Source: Salinactinospora qingdaonensis | GTDB taxonomy: Bacteria; Actinomycetota; Actinomycetes; Streptosporangiales; Streptosporangiaceae | Reading direction: 5' to 3' | NCBI RefSeq assembly: GCF_039539445.1 | Contig: NZ_BAABDD010000017.1 | Span: 1 to 64,000 of the forward strand | Length of the DNA: 64,000 nt | Part shown: positions 27,166 to 37,055 of the stretch, in pieces | Numbering within the stretch: position 1 is the stretch's first letter | Layout: the number at the start of each line of letters is the position of its first letter | Notes under the pieces: generated by a model | Told to the model about the DNA's origin: nothing | Database searches by the model: none | Seen by the model: only the letters and a program-made list of their open reading frames with translations | Position numbers and translations under genes: made by a program

Positions 27166-27545
27166 AATCCCCCTTCGGGCCCGCTGCGCGGGAAGAGCGG
27201 GCGCTTGCCTGGTCCCCTAGTGTGCACGAGTTAGTCCGTTTCCTCCCTAGTTTTCGTAAAAACAACATCGGAAGAGGGAGGATGGACTCATACGTAATTG
27301 GAACGTAACACTCTTTCGATTAGCCGTTTCTCGATGGTGAGTCGCCGCAGAGAACGACGCCCGAGGCGCCTCACCGGTTTCATAGCGGGTGAGGGGCACC
27401 CCCGCAGTGCGAGCAAACCGCAGCTAACCTGGAAGGCGAGCCGCCGGCCCACGTTCTGGTGCCCGGGCCGTCGCAACGACCCGGCGTGCCCGTGCACGGC
27501 CCGTCCCAATCTATTCGCCCATTCGTCTGCTGTGAGGCGGTTTCC
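27166..27545. other. Intergenic region between bldC and the DUF4229 gene
   Basis: About 380 bp between divergent genes. It holds an AT-rich section (27240-27310) and an 8-bp inverted repeat TCCTCCCT (27241) with AGGGAGGA (27275), the likely site of the bldC promoter. No gene seen. Confidence 0.4.
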
Positions 27546-27890
27546 ATGCGTAGCGTCCTCGCCTATACCGCGTCGCGGCTGCTGCTGTTCGCGGTCGCGC
27601 TCGGCCTGCTGTACCTGCTGGGTGCCCGTGGCTTCCTGCTACTGGCGCTCGCCTTTCTCACCAGCGGGCTCGTCAGCTACATCCTGCTCGCCAGGCAGCG
27701 TGACGCGATGTCGCAGGTCGTGGCCGATGGTCTCGACCGATTCCGGGGCATGGGGCGCCGTCTCGACGAGGGAGCCGCTAAGGAAGATCCCGGCCAGCCG
27801 GTTACCGCCCGCGACAAGCGCCCCGCCGATGATGGGACGGCCACTGCCGGCACCGAGTCGGGGGAGTCGGCCCGCGGCACCGAGGAGTGA
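27546..27890 (+). CDS. DUF4229 membrane protein
   Basis: 114 residues from the ATG at 27546. Two close helices (TASRLLLFAVALGLLYLLGA and GFLLLALAFLTSGLVSYILL) are followed by the conserved LARQRDAMSQ motif of DUF4229 and a hydrophilic tail. Such proteins are conserved beside menaquinone and respiratory genes in actinomycetes. Function unknown. It is convergent with the beta-propeller gene. Confidence 0.83.
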   Translation: MRSVLAYTASRLLLFAVALGLLYLLGARGFLLLALAFLTSGLVSYILLARQRDAMSQVVADGLDRFRGMGRRLDEGAAKEDPGQPVTARDKRPADDGTATAGTESGESARGTEE

Positions 27891-27935
27891 CCTCCGCCCC
27901 CCGCCGTTGGGTCCCCGTCGCCCCCTGCAAGCGCG

Positions 27936-29246
27936 TCAAACCGGGAACATACCGAGCCGGGCGTGGTACTCCCCGGCCAGCCGCTCGGTGTCGCTGCCGA
28001 CGTAGAGCCCCCCGTCGGTGACCGTCAGCGCCTCGACGCCGTAGCCGCGGGGCCGTCCTGGGTTCCACGCCAGCGCGCGTCCGCTGCGAGGGTCAACGGC
28101 GCCGATCCCTCTGCGCTCGACCGCTCCGGGGCCGGCTTCCTTGTGTCCCTCCGGGTTGTCCAGCCAGCGCTGGTGCCCGCCCACGTAGACGGCCGCACCC
28201 GTCACCGCCACCGCGTACAGCGAGTCGCCGCCGGTGTGGTTGACCCACGTGGGTTCGGCGCCGGGCCGGTTCTCGTTCTCCCAGCGGGCGACGCTCTTGC
28301 ACAGTCCCTCCTTGTCGGCTGGCCCGCCGGTGGTCACCACCGCGAAGTAGGAGCCGTCCGGAGCGAAGTCCATCTGGCGCATGTAGGTGTGCATCGGGGC
28401 GTAGTCGCACGGCGCCGCGTAGGCGCGCGTGGACCAGTCGCTCAGCCGCGCCCGCCGGCCGCTGGTGTCGATCATCGCGATCTGGGGACGGGATCTGCCC
28501 TCCACGGTGGTGAACGTCCCGTTGATCACCAGTTGGTCACCGTCGGGGCTCAGCGCGAGTTCCTGTACGCGCAGCGGCCCGCTGCGCGGCTGCCCGATGG
28601 CGATGTCGAAGCCGGGGTCCACACTGCCGTCGCGGCCGTCGAGCCGGGCCACTCCGCTTCGTGGCCGGCCGTTGATCTCGCTGAACTGGCCGCCCACGTA
28701 GAGCGCGTCACCGTGGGTCGCCAGGCGGTGGACCGCCGTGCCTGCCACCTCGGCGGCGAAGCCGGCCACTCGTGTGCCGCCGTTCACCCTCAGGTGGGCG
28801 AGTCCGTGCTGGGCCGCGTCGTCGACCTGGGTGAACCGGCCGCCGACGTACACACTCTCCTTAGGGCCGGGCACGATCGACAGCACGGCACCGTCGAGCT
28901 CGGGGCGGAAACCCGCCAGGATTTCGCCGCTGCCGTGCGTGAAGGCGAAGATGTTGTCGCGTTGGTAGGTCACCTCTCCTTGGGGATCGGTGACCGCGCT
29001 GAACCGGCCGCCTACGACCACGGTGTCGCCTACGCGCGCCACCGCCTTGACGCTGCCGTCGAGTACGTGCGGGGTCCATCCCGCCGGCTGTTCGCTCACC
29101 ACGCCGGCGTGGGCGGTGGCAGCGATCGCCGGTGAGGTCAACGGGTGGGGCGCCGCCACGGCGAGTGCGCTCAGGGCAGCGATCAAAAACGGACGACTGC
29201 GGGGCACCGATGGGCTCCAAGGCACGACGAAAGCTGGTGTGACCAC
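27936..29246 (-). CDS. Secreted beta-propeller (delta-60-type repeat) protein
   Basis: 436 residues. An Arg-containing start, a hydrophobic helix (FLIAALSALAVAA) and an Ala-x-Ala site near residue 45 make a signal peptide. At least six repeats of the form (V/Y)VGG-F-x-x-(V/I) are spread through the protein: TVVVGGRFSAV, SVYVGGRFTQV, ALYVGGQFSEI, QLVINGTFTTV, AVYVGGHQRWL and GLYVGSDTERL. This is consistent with a six-bladed propeller outside the cell. Likely start is GTG 29246. No catalytic residues recognised. It is divergent from menG. Confidence 0.78.
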   Translation of the reverse strand: MVTPAFVVPWSPSVPRSRPFLIAALSALAVAAPHPLTSPAIAATAHAGVVSEQPAGWTPHVLDGSVKAVARVGDTVVVGGRFSAVTDPQGEVTYQRDNIFAFTHGSGEILAGFRPELDGAVLSIVPGPKESVYVGGRFTQVDDAAQHGLAHLRVNGGTRVAGFAAEVAGTAVHRLATHGDALYVGGQFSEINGRPRSGVARLDGRDGSVDPGFDIAIGQPRSGPLRVQELALSPDGDQLVINGTFTTVEGRSRPQIAMIDTSGRRARLSDWSTRAYAAPCDYAPMHTYMRQMDFAPDGSYFAVVTTGGPADKEGLCKSVARWENENRPGAEPTWVNHTGGDSLYAVAVTGAAVYVGGHQRWLDNPEGHKEAGPGAVERRGIGAVDPRSGRALAWNPGRPRGYGVEALTVTDGGLYVGSDTERLAGEYHARLGMFPV

Positions 29247-29363
29247 TCATTGTCACACAACGTCCGAATGGCGGTACCCACGGTGATGGAAGTGCGCTGC
29301 CTAACCGCGGCGCCGGCGCTGTCCCAGGGGCGGGAGTCCTCGGCCACGCCGTAGGCTTGGGGC

Positions 29364-30074
29364 ATGAAGCGTGCCGATCTCGATAAACAGCCCACAGACG
29401 TCGCGGCCATGTTCGACGACATCGCGGCGCGCTATGACCTCCTCAACGGCGTGCTCTCTCTCGGCCAGGACCGCGCCTGGCGGCGGGCCACGGTCAAGGC
29501 GGTCGACGCTTACAGCGGCGAGCTGGTGCTCGACTTGGCCGCCGGTACCGGTACCTCTTCGGCTTCCTTTGCCGCCCGGGGGGCGCGCGTCATCGCCTGC
29601 GACTTCTCGCAGGGGATGCTGGAGGTGGGCGCCCAGCGCCGCGGGGGCGCGTCACGGCGTGGCGTCACCTTCGTCGGAGGTGACGCGCTGCATCTGCCGT
29701 TCGCCGACGAGACCTTCGACGCCGTGACCATATCCTTTGGGCTGCGCAACGTCGCCGACGTCGACCTGGCGCTGCGCGAGTTGCGGCGGGTCACCAAGGT
29801 CGGGGGGCGGGTGGTCATCTGCGAGTTCAGCCACATCCCGGTCGAAGTGCTGGATCGGATCTATGGCCGCTACCTCATGGCGGCGCTGCCCACGATCGCT
29901 CGGCGCTTCACCGCCAACTCCGAGGCCTACGCCTACCTCTCGGAGTCGATCATGGCGTGGCCCGACCAGCCTGCCCTGGCCGCCCGATTGCAGGCGGCCG
30001 GCTTCTCCCGGGTCGCCTGGCGCAACCTCACCATGGGCGTTGTGGCGTTGCATCGGGGAGTCCGTGGCGATTGA
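29364..30074 (+). CDS. menG: Demethylmenaquinone methyltransferase
   Basis: 236 residues. The UbiE/MenG signatures are complete: an opening VAAMFDDIAARYDLLNGVLSLG, SAM motif LDLAAGTGTSS at about 56-66, DALHLPFADETFDAVTISFGLRNV and the C-terminal YLSESIMAWPDQPALAARLQ. In an organism respiring with menaquinone it methylates demethylmenaquinone, the last ring step. The downstream reductase and nuo operon are on the same strand but separated by a 318-bp control region. Confidence 0.93.
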   Translation: MKRADLDKQPTDVAAMFDDIAARYDLLNGVLSLGQDRAWRRATVKAVDAYSGELVLDLAAGTGTSSASFAARGARVIACDFSQGMLEVGAQRRGGASRRGVTFVGGDALHLPFADETFDAVTISFGLRNVADVDLALRELRRVTKVGGRVVICEFSHIPVEVLDRIYGRYLMAALPTIARRFTANSEAYAYLSESIMAWPDQPALAARLQAAGFSRVAWRNLTMGVVALHRGVRGD

Positions 30075-30392
30075 GGGGGCGGCATCGAGCGTGCCCGAGG
30101 TCCCCGGTCGCAGGAAGTATCAATCTGCCAACAAGGTGGTAGCCAGCAAACCCCAACAAAAGACCCAAACCAGGCATTTTTCCCTTAAAACTACGTTTGT
30201 TGGAAACCGCACGTTCGACATGAGGGGTGGGCGGGGTCGCTCGCTGCTTTGGAAAGGTCTAGACTTCTGATTGAGAGGATTGTGAAGCGCTTCACAAGCG
30301 GACATGCAGTTAGTGACCCCGATGAGCCGGACCCAAGCGCCATTGCGTCACCATGAGACGCGCAACCGCGCCGAAGCAGTCAGGACCACCCC
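30075..30392. other. Control region before the reductase gene
   Basis: 318 bp, partly AT-rich (30150-30200). It contains the Rex-type palindrome at 30280. No gene seen. The reductase GTG at 30393 has only a weak AGGA site 8 nt upstream. Confidence 0.5.
30280..30297. promoter_or_regulatory. Rex-type operator before the menaquinone reductase
   Basis: TTGTGAAGCGCTTCACAA is a perfect 18-bp palindrome matching the Rex operator pattern TTGTGAA-N4-TTCACAA known from Streptomyces. It lies 96 bp before the start of the reductase gene. Rex releases DNA when NADH rises. Confidence 0.8.
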
Positions 30393-31697
30393 GTGAGCGA
30401 GACAACAGCCACCCCCGCCGCCAGCCAGGAGCACCCCGACCGCGAAGCCGATGTGATCGTCGTGGGGGCCGGTCCCTCTGGCGCTACGGCCGCCTACTAC
30501 ATGGCCCAGGCGGGGCTTGACGTCCTTCTTCTGGAGAAGACCTCCTTTCCGCGTGAGAAGGTGTGCGGCGACGGCCTCACCCCCCGCGCGGTCAAGCAGC
30601 TCACCGCTATGGGGGTCTCCTTCGATGACGAGGGGTGGATTCGCAATCGGGGCCTGCGCATCATCGGTGGCGGGATTCGGTTGGAGCTGCCGTGGCCCGA
30701 ACTCGCCGAGTACCCCGACTTCGGCCTGGTGCGCACCCGCTACGACTTCGACGAACTACTGGCTCGCCAGGCGGTCAAGGCCGGCGCCCACCTGCTGGAG
30801 CGCACCAACGTTTCCGAGCCCGTCATCGACGAGCGCACCAACCGCATCGTGGGCGTGCGCGCCAAGAACTCTGACGGTGAGCGGGTCACCTACCGCGCGC
30901 CCCTGGTCGTCGCCGCTGACGGCAACTCCTCGCGGCTATCGGTGGCCATGGGCATCCGCAAGCGCGATGACCGCCCCATGGGCGTGGCCGTGCGCACCTA
31001 CTTCGCCAGCCCGCGCCACGCCGACGACTACCTGGAGTCCTGGCTGGAGCTGTGGGACAAATCCGGCGGCAAGGACGTGTTGCTGCCCGGCTACGGGTGG
31101 GTCTTCGGTGTGGGCGACGGCACCAGCAACGTCGGGTTGGGCATCCTCAACTCCACCTCCTCGTTCCAAGACGTCGACTACCGCGGGCTGCTGCGCCGCT
31201 GGACCGAGAACATGCCCGAGGAGTGGGGGTTCACCGAGGAGAACCAGCGCGGCAAGATTCGGGGGGCGGCGCTGCCCATGGGCTTCAACCGCGTCCCGCA
31301 CTATTCGCGGGGGCTGCTGCTGGTCGGCGACGCCGGCGGCATGGTCAATCCGTTCAACGGCGAGGGCATCGCCTACGCGATGGAGGCCGGACACATCGCG
31401 GCCGACGTCGTCACGCAGGCGCTCAGCCGCCCCGACCAGCGTGCCCGCGAGCGCACGTTGCTGGCCTACCCGCGCATCCTGCGCGATACCTACGGGGGCT
31501 ACTACACGCTGGGCCGCTACTTCGTGAAGATGATCGGCAATCCGGAGTTCATGAAGTTGGCCACCTCCCACGGCCTGCCGCGGCCATTGCTCATGCGGTT
31601 CACCCTGAAGCTGCTGGCCAACCTCACAGAGCCCAGACACGGAGACGCGATGGACCGAGTGATCAACGGCTTGTCCAAGATCACACCCGCGGCGTAA
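30393..31697 (+). CDS. menJ: Geranylgeranyl reductase family flavoprotein (menaquinone reductase, MenJ-like)
   Basis: 434 residues. FAD-binding Rossmann motif VIVVGAGPSGATAAYY at about 22-37, then the family motif SFPREKVCGDGLTPRAV, and the second FAD segment LLLVGDAGGMVNPFNGEGI. In mycobacteria MenJ saturates an isoprene unit of the menaquinone tail. Because this gene sits between menG and nuoA, with a polyprenyl synthase beyond nuoN, that role is the best inference. Other family members act on archaeal-type lipids. Its upstream region carries a Rex-type operator, and a second is at 31759 between it and nuoA. Confidence 0.85.
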   Translation: MSETTATPAASQEHPDREADVIVVGAGPSGATAAYYMAQAGLDVLLLEKTSFPREKVCGDGLTPRAVKQLTAMGVSFDDEGWIRNRGLRIIGGGIRLELPWPELAEYPDFGLVRTRYDFDELLARQAVKAGAHLLERTNVSEPVIDERTNRIVGVRAKNSDGERVTYRAPLVVAADGNSSRLSVAMGIRKRDDRPMGVAVRTYFASPRHADDYLESWLELWDKSGGKDVLLPGYGWVFGVGDGTSNVGLGILNSTSSFQDVDYRGLLRRWTENMPEEWGFTEENQRGKIRGAALPMGFNRVPHYSRGLLLVGDAGGMVNPFNGEGIAYAMEAGHIAADVVTQALSRPDQRARERTLLAYPRILRDTYGGYYTLGRYFVKMIGNPEFMKLATSHGLPRPLLMRFTLKLLANLTEPRHGDAMDRVINGLSKITPAA

Positions 31698-31758
31698 CCG
31701 ACGCTCGGTACACAGCAGGGGACCAGTAGGTATGACCACTCTGATTAAATGGCCAATC

Positions 31759-31784
31759 CCACACGTGAAAGCTTTCACATGTGG
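31759..31784. promoter_or_regulatory. Rex-type operator before nuoA
   Basis: A 26-bp near-palindrome with one mismatched pair. Its centre, CGTGAAAGCTTTCACA, fits GTGAA-N4-TTCAC perfectly. It lies 85 bp before nuoA. In S. coelicolor Rex controls nuo and cytochrome bd genes, so redox repression of complex I is likely here. Confidence 0.75.
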
Positions 31785-31868
31785 TTACGTCACCGGATTC
31801 GCGAGCGCGCCGGGCTTCGGTGCCCCCCACAGCCACGCGCCTCGTGATGAGAAGGGGAACGGCTGGTA

Positions 31869-32228
31869 ATGGAGCTGTACGCACCCATCTTCGTGTTGGG
31901 CGGAATCGGCGTCGCCTTCGTCGTCATCTCGATGATCGTCGGCTCGGTCGCCGGACCCAAGCGTTACAACCGCGCCAAGCTACAGTCCTACGAGTGCGGT
32001 ATCGAGCCCACCCCGCAGGCCGTCGGTGGCGGTCGTTTCACGATCAAGTACTACCGCACCGCCATGCTCTTCATCGTCTTCGACATCGAGGTCATCTTCC
32101 TGGTGCCGTGGGCGATCCACCTCGACGCTTTGGGGCTGTTCGGCCTGATCGCGATGATCCTCTTCCTTGTCAACGTCTCCATCGCCTACGCCTACGAGTG
32201 GCGCAGAGGCGGCCTGGAATGGGACTAA
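31869..32228 (+). CDS. nuoA: NADH-quinone oxidoreductase subunit A
   Basis: 119 residues and three membrane helices (FVLGGIGVAFVVISMIVGSV; AMLFIVFDIEVIFLVPWAI; FGLIAMILFLVNVSIAYAY). YECGIEP is the conserved cytoplasmic loop that lines the quinone tunnel, with the Cys and Glu residues typical of NuoA. AIHLDALG marks the later loop. First gene of a full 14-gene complex I operon, following a Rex-type operator. Confidence 0.96.
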   Translation: MELYAPIFVLGGIGVAFVVISMIVGSVAGPKRYNRAKLQSYECGIEPTPQAVGGGRFTIKYYRTAMLFIVFDIEVIFLVPWAIHLDALGLFGLIAMILFLVNVSIAYAYEWRRGGLEWD

Positions 32229-32348
32229 GGCCACCGGCGGCGTTGACGCGACCGCGTCACCGCTGCCTGCTCGCCGCAATCGGGGCGTACCCACCCGCGT
32301 CGCCCCCGCCGTCACCGATACCGGACAACCGGAAAGGAGGTTCGCCCG

Positions 32349-32902
<554 letters not shown>

Positions 32903-32906
<4 letters not shown>

Positions 32907-33661
32907 GCCCCAATGAACATGAAGGCAAGCCTAACCTAAACGGGGATGAGAATCTCCCCGAAAAGGCGGGTGAGGAACGTCTCAATTCGCCCGTCGTCCG
33001 CAAGGGCATGTTCGGCGCCAAGACCTCGGGGGACACCTCGGGCTACGGCGGGCTGTTCGTCCGCGGCCAACCGCCGCTGAGCTCCCAGCGGCCCTTCGCC
33101 GACCCCGACGACCCCGCCACCGCCTACTTCGACGACGTCGCCGACGCCCTTGAGCGCTCGCTGGCCGAAGCCGGGTCGAGCTTTGGCGAGGCCATCGAGC
33201 GGGTCGTGGTCGACCGCAGCGAGATCACCTTCCACGTGCGCCGCGAGGCGCTGCCCGAGGTGGCCCGCCGGCTGCGCGACGATCCGCAATTGCGCTTCGA
33301 GCTGTGCATGGGGGTCAGCGGGGTGCACTACCCCGCCGACACCGACCGCGAGCTGCACGCGGTTTACCACCTGCGCTCGATCACCCACAACCGGCAGATC
33401 CGGCTTGAGGTCGCCTGCCCCGACGCCGATCCCCACATCCCCTCGATCGTGGCGACCTACCCCACCAACGACTGGCACGAGCGCGAGACGTGGGACTTCT
33501 TCGGCATCATCTTCGACGGCCACCCCGCTCTCACCCGCATCCAGATGCCCGATGACTGGGATGGTCACCCACAGCGCAAGGACTACCCGTTGGGCGGTAT
33601 CCCGGTGGAGTACCGGGGGGCACGGGTCCCGCCGCCGGACGAGCGGAGGTCGTACGCATGA
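32903..33661 (+). CDS. nuoC: NADH-quinone oxidoreductase subunit C
   Basis: 252 residues. The conserved 30-kDa subunit core is at about residues 130-240, with VSGVHYPADTDRELHAVYHLRS, NDWHERETWDFFGIIFDGHP and the closing HPQRKDYPLGGIPVEY. The first 80 residues, rich in charged residues and Gly (GMFGAKTSGDTSGYGGL), are an N-terminal extension seen in actinobacterial NuoC. Overlaps nuoB and nuoD by 4 bp each. Confidence 0.96.
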
Positions 33662-34959
33662 GCACCACGAGCACCGAAGCCTACGTCGACATCTCCGGTG
33701 GCGACTGGGAAGAGGTCGTCCGGGAAGCCCAACAGGGCAGCGCGGATCGCCTCGTCGTCAACATGGGGCCCCAACACCCCTCCACCCACGGGGTGCTACG
33801 GCTCATCCTCACCCTTGACGGCGAGACGGTCACCGAGGCTCGGGTAGGGATCGGCTACCTGCACACCGGCATCGAGAAGAATACCGAGTACCGCACGTGG
33901 ACCCAAGGCACCACGTTCGTCACTCGCATGGACTACCTCATGCCGATCTTCAACGAGGTGGCCTACTGCCTGGCCGTGGAACGGCTGCTGGGCATCAGCG
34001 ACCGCATCCCCGAGCGGGCCAACGTGATCCGTGTGCTGATGATGGAGCTCAACCGGATCTCCTCGCACCTGGTGGCCATGGCCACCTTCGGCATGGAGCT
34101 GGGCGCCACCACGATCATGACCAACGGCTTCCGCGAGCGCGAGCTGGTCCTCGACATCTTCGAGCTGATCACCGGCCTGCGGATGAACCACGCCTACATC
34201 CGCCCCGGCGGAGTCGCCCAGGACCTGCCGCACAGCGCCGCCGGCAAGATCCGGGAATTCCTGGCCGAGATGCCCAAGCGCCTGCAAATCCTGCGCAAGC
34301 TTCTCGACGCCAACCCGGTCTACCTGCAACGCACCCGCGACGTGGCCCACCTGGACCTGTCGGGCTGCATGGCGCTGGGCGTCACCGGTCCCATGCTGCG
34401 CGCCTCCGGCTTGGCCTGGGACCTGCGCAAGGCCAAGCCCTACTGCGGCTATGAGAACTACGAGTTCGACGTGCCCGTCTCCGACGGCTGCGACGTCTAC
34501 GCCCGCTACCGGGTGCGCGTGGCCGAGATGGAGCAGAGCCTGCGCATCATCGAGCAGTGCCTGGACTTCCTCGAACCGGGGCCGATCATGATCGACGACG
34601 CCAAGATCGGCTGGCCGGCCAAGCTCGCCATCGGCAGCGACGGTATGGGCAACTCGCCCGACCACATCGCCCACATCATGGGCACCTCCATGGAGGCGCT
34701 CATCCACCACTTCAAGATCGTCACCGAAGGGTTCCGGGTGCCGCCGGGGCAGGCCTACACCGCAGTGGAGAGCGCCAAGGGCGAACTCGGCTGCCACGCC
34801 GTCAGCGACGGCGGCCCGCGCCCCTACCGGGTGCACTTCCGCGACCCCTCATTCACCCACCTCCAGGCGGTCGCCGCGATGTGTGAAGGGGGCACCGTCG
34901 CCGACGTCATCGCGGCGGTGGCCAGTCTCGACCCCGTGATGGGAGGGGTAGACCGCTAA
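33658..34959 (+). CDS. nuoD: NADH-quinone oxidoreductase subunit D
   Basis: 433 residues, the 49-kDa quinone-site subunit related to NiFe hydrogenase large chains. VNMGPQHPSTHGVLRL near residue 40 includes the quinone-site His. VGIGYLHTGIEK, MELNRISSHL, the closing SAKGELGCHAVSDGG and RDPSFTHLQA are all present. Together with NuoB it binds menaquinone. Start and stop overlap neighbours (ATGA at 33658, TAATG at 34957). Confidence 0.97.
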   Translation: MSTTSTEAYVDISGGDWEEVVREAQQGSADRLVVNMGPQHPSTHGVLRLILTLDGETVTEARVGIGYLHTGIEKNTEYRTWTQGTTFVTRMDYLMPIFNEVAYCLAVERLLGISDRIPERANVIRVLMMELNRISSHLVAMATFGMELGATTIMTNGFRERELVLDIFELITGLRMNHAYIRPGGVAQDLPHSAAGKIREFLAEMPKRLQILRKLLDANPVYLQRTRDVAHLDLSGCMALGVTGPMLRASGLAWDLRKAKPYCGYENYEFDVPVSDGCDVYARYRVRVAEMEQSLRIIEQCLDFLEPGPIMIDDAKIGWPAKLAIGSDGMGNSPDHIAHIMGTSMEALIHHFKIVTEGFRVPPGQAYTAVESAKGELGCHAVSDGGPRPYRVHFRDPSFTHLQAVAAMCEGGTVADVIAAVASLDPVMGGVDR

Positions 34960-35663
34960 TGGCTTTCTCCGAGGAGACGCGCGCCCGACTCGACATCGAG
35001 GCCAAGGAGATCATCGCGCGCTACCCCAGGTCACGATCTGCGCTGCTGCCGCTGCTGCATCTGGTGCAAGCAGAGGAAGGCTACGTCAGCAACGACGGCA
35101 TCGCCTTCTGCTCCGAACACCTGGGGCTGACCGCCGCCGAGGTCACCGCCGTCGTCACCTTCTACACCATGTACAAGCGCCGGCCCACCGGCGACTACCA
35201 CATCGGTGTCTGCACCAACACGCTGTGCGCTGTCATGGGCGGCGACGAGATCTTCGCCGCCCTCAAGGAGCACCTCGGCGTGGGCAACGACGAGGCCACC
35301 GAGGACGGTCGGGTCGCCGTGGAGCACGTCGAATGCAACGCCGCCTGCGACTTCGCGCCGGTCGTGATGGTCAACTGGGAGTTCTTCGACAACCAGACGC
35401 CCGAGTCGGCCAAACAGTTGGCCGACGACCTGCGCCTGGGTAACGACGTGCGCCCCACGCGCGGGCCCGACCGGCTCTGCACCTGGAAGCAGGCCTCCCG
35501 CATCCTCGCCGGGTTCCCCGACGACCACGCCGGCGAGGGCCCGCAGGCCGGCGATCCCTCCCTGGTGGGGCTGCGGCTGGCCCAAGAGCGGGGCTGGCAG
35601 GCGCCCGACCCCGACAACCTCCCGACTCCCGACGCCGGCGACACAGCCGAAGGGGGGCAGTGA
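34959..35663 (+). CDS. nuoE: NADH-quinone oxidoreductase subunit E
   Basis: 234 residues. The thioredoxin-like 2Fe-2S subunit: ligands CTNTLC (C-x4-C) and CNAAC (C-x3-C) near residues 87-92 and 127-131. The C-terminal 70 residues (WKQASRILAGFPDDHAG and on) are longer than in E. coli, as usual for actinobacteria. The stop overlaps nuoF by 4 bp. Confidence 0.96.
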   Translation: MAFSEETRARLDIEAKEIIARYPRSRSALLPLLHLVQAEEGYVSNDGIAFCSEHLGLTAAEVTAVVTFYTMYKRRPTGDYHIGVCTNTLCAVMGGDEIFAALKEHLGVGNDEATEDGRVAVEHVECNAACDFAPVVMVNWEFFDNQTPESAKQLADDLRLGNDVRPTRGPDRLCTWKQASRILAGFPDDHAGEGPQAGDPSLVGLRLAQERGWQAPDPDNLPTPDAGDTAEGGQ

Positions 35664-36958
35664 TGACCACGCTCACCCCGGTCCTGTCCAAGAACTGGGA
35701 CCGCCCCGACTCCTTCACCCTCGACGCCTACCGCGAAACCGGCGGCTACGAGGCGCTGCGCAAGGCGCTGACCATGGAGCCCGACAGCATTGTCGACCTG
35801 GTCAAATCCGCCGGCCTGCGCGGGCGCGGCGGAGCCGGCTTCCCCAGCGGCATGAAGTGGGGGTTCCTGCCCAAGGACAACCCCAAGCCGCGCTACCTGG
35901 TGGTCAACGCCGACGAGTCCGAGCCGGGTACCTGCAAGGACATCCCGCTCATGCTCGCCAACCCGCACGCCCTCATCGAGGGCATCGCGGTCGCCTCGTA
36001 TGCCATCAAGAGCAACCTGGCCTTCATCTACGTGCGCGGCGAGGTGCTGCACGTGATCCGGCGGCTGCACCGCGCCGTCGCCGAGGCCTACGAGGCCGGA
36101 CTGCTGGGCCGCGACATCCTCGGCAGCGGCTTTGACCTCGAGGTCGTCGTCCACGCCGGCGCCGGTGCCTATATCTGCGGCGAGGAGACCGCTCTGTTGG
36201 ACTCGCTGGAGGGCTACCGTGGCCAGCCCCGCCTCAAACCGCCCTTCCCGGCGGTGGCGGGCCTGTACGCCTCGCCCACCGTCGTCAACAACGTCGAGTC
36301 CATCGCCAGTGTCCCGCCCATTGTCGCCAACGGCGCCGAATGGTTCACCGCCATGGGCACCGAGAAGTCCGCCGGGTTCGGCTTCTTCTCCCTGTCGGGC
36401 CACGTCGCCCGCCCTGGCCAGTACGAGGCCCCGCTCGGCGTCACCCTGCGCGAGCTGCTCGACATGGCCGGCGGTATCCGGCCCGGTCACCAGTTGAAGT
36501 TCTGGACCCCGGGCGGCTCCTCCACGCCGATCTTCACCGACGAGCACCTCGACACCCCGCTCGACTTCGAGTCCGTCAGCGCCGCCGGCTCCATGCTGGG
36601 CACGCGCGCCTTGCAGATCTTCGACGAGACCACCTGCGTCGTACGGGCGGTGGGCCGCTGGATCGCCTTCTACGCCCACGAGTCGTGCGGCAAGTGCACC
36701 CCGTGCCGCGAAGGCAACTACTGGATGGTGCAGGTGCTCGACCGGCTGGAGAAGGGCCAAGGCGACGAGAGCGACCTCGAGAAGCTCCTCGACATCTGCG
36801 ACAACATCCTCGGGCGCGCCTTCTGCGCCCTCGGCGACGGTGCGACCAGCCCGGTCACGTCCTCCATCAAGTACTTCCGCCAGGAGTACATCGATCACTT
36901 CGAGCGCGGCGGCTGCCCGTTCGACCACACCAAGTCCACGGTGTGGGGTGGTGCCTAG
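35660..36958 (+). CDS. nuoF: NADH-quinone oxidoreductase subunit F
   Basis: 432 residues, the NADH- and FMN-binding subunit. RGRGGAGFPSGMKWGF is the NADH-binding glycine-rich loop. NADESEPGTCKD and GAGAYICGEETALLDSLEG line FMN. SCGKCTPCREG plus a later Cys (AFCALGDG) bind cluster N3. It starts with GTG/ATG overlap at the nuoE stop; the ATG at 35663 follows GGGGGGCAG. Confidence 0.97.
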   Translation: MMTTLTPVLSKNWDRPDSFTLDAYRETGGYEALRKALTMEPDSIVDLVKSAGLRGRGGAGFPSGMKWGFLPKDNPKPRYLVVNADESEPGTCKDIPLMLANPHALIEGIAVASYAIKSNLAFIYVRGEVLHVIRRLHRAVAEAYEAGLLGRDILGSGFDLEVVVHAGAGAYICGEETALLDSLEGYRGQPRLKPPFPAVAGLYASPTVVNNVESIASVPPIVANGAEWFTAMGTEKSAGFGFFSLSGHVARPGQYEAPLGVTLRELLDMAGGIRPGHQLKFWTPGGSSTPIFTDEHLDTPLDFESVSAAGSMLGTRALQIFDETTCVVRAVGRWIAFYAHESCGKCTPCREGNYWMVQVLDRLEKGQGDESDLEKLLDICDNILGRAFCALGDGATSPVTSSIKYFRQEYIDHFERGGCPFDHTKSTVWGGA

Positions 36959-37055
36959 TGCGTACCGGCCCCGCCCGCCACGCTATGGGGGCGGCTCCGG
37001 CCGCCGCCAAGCCCGCCAACCCGCACGTACCGACGCGATCGAGAAGGGAGGCAGA

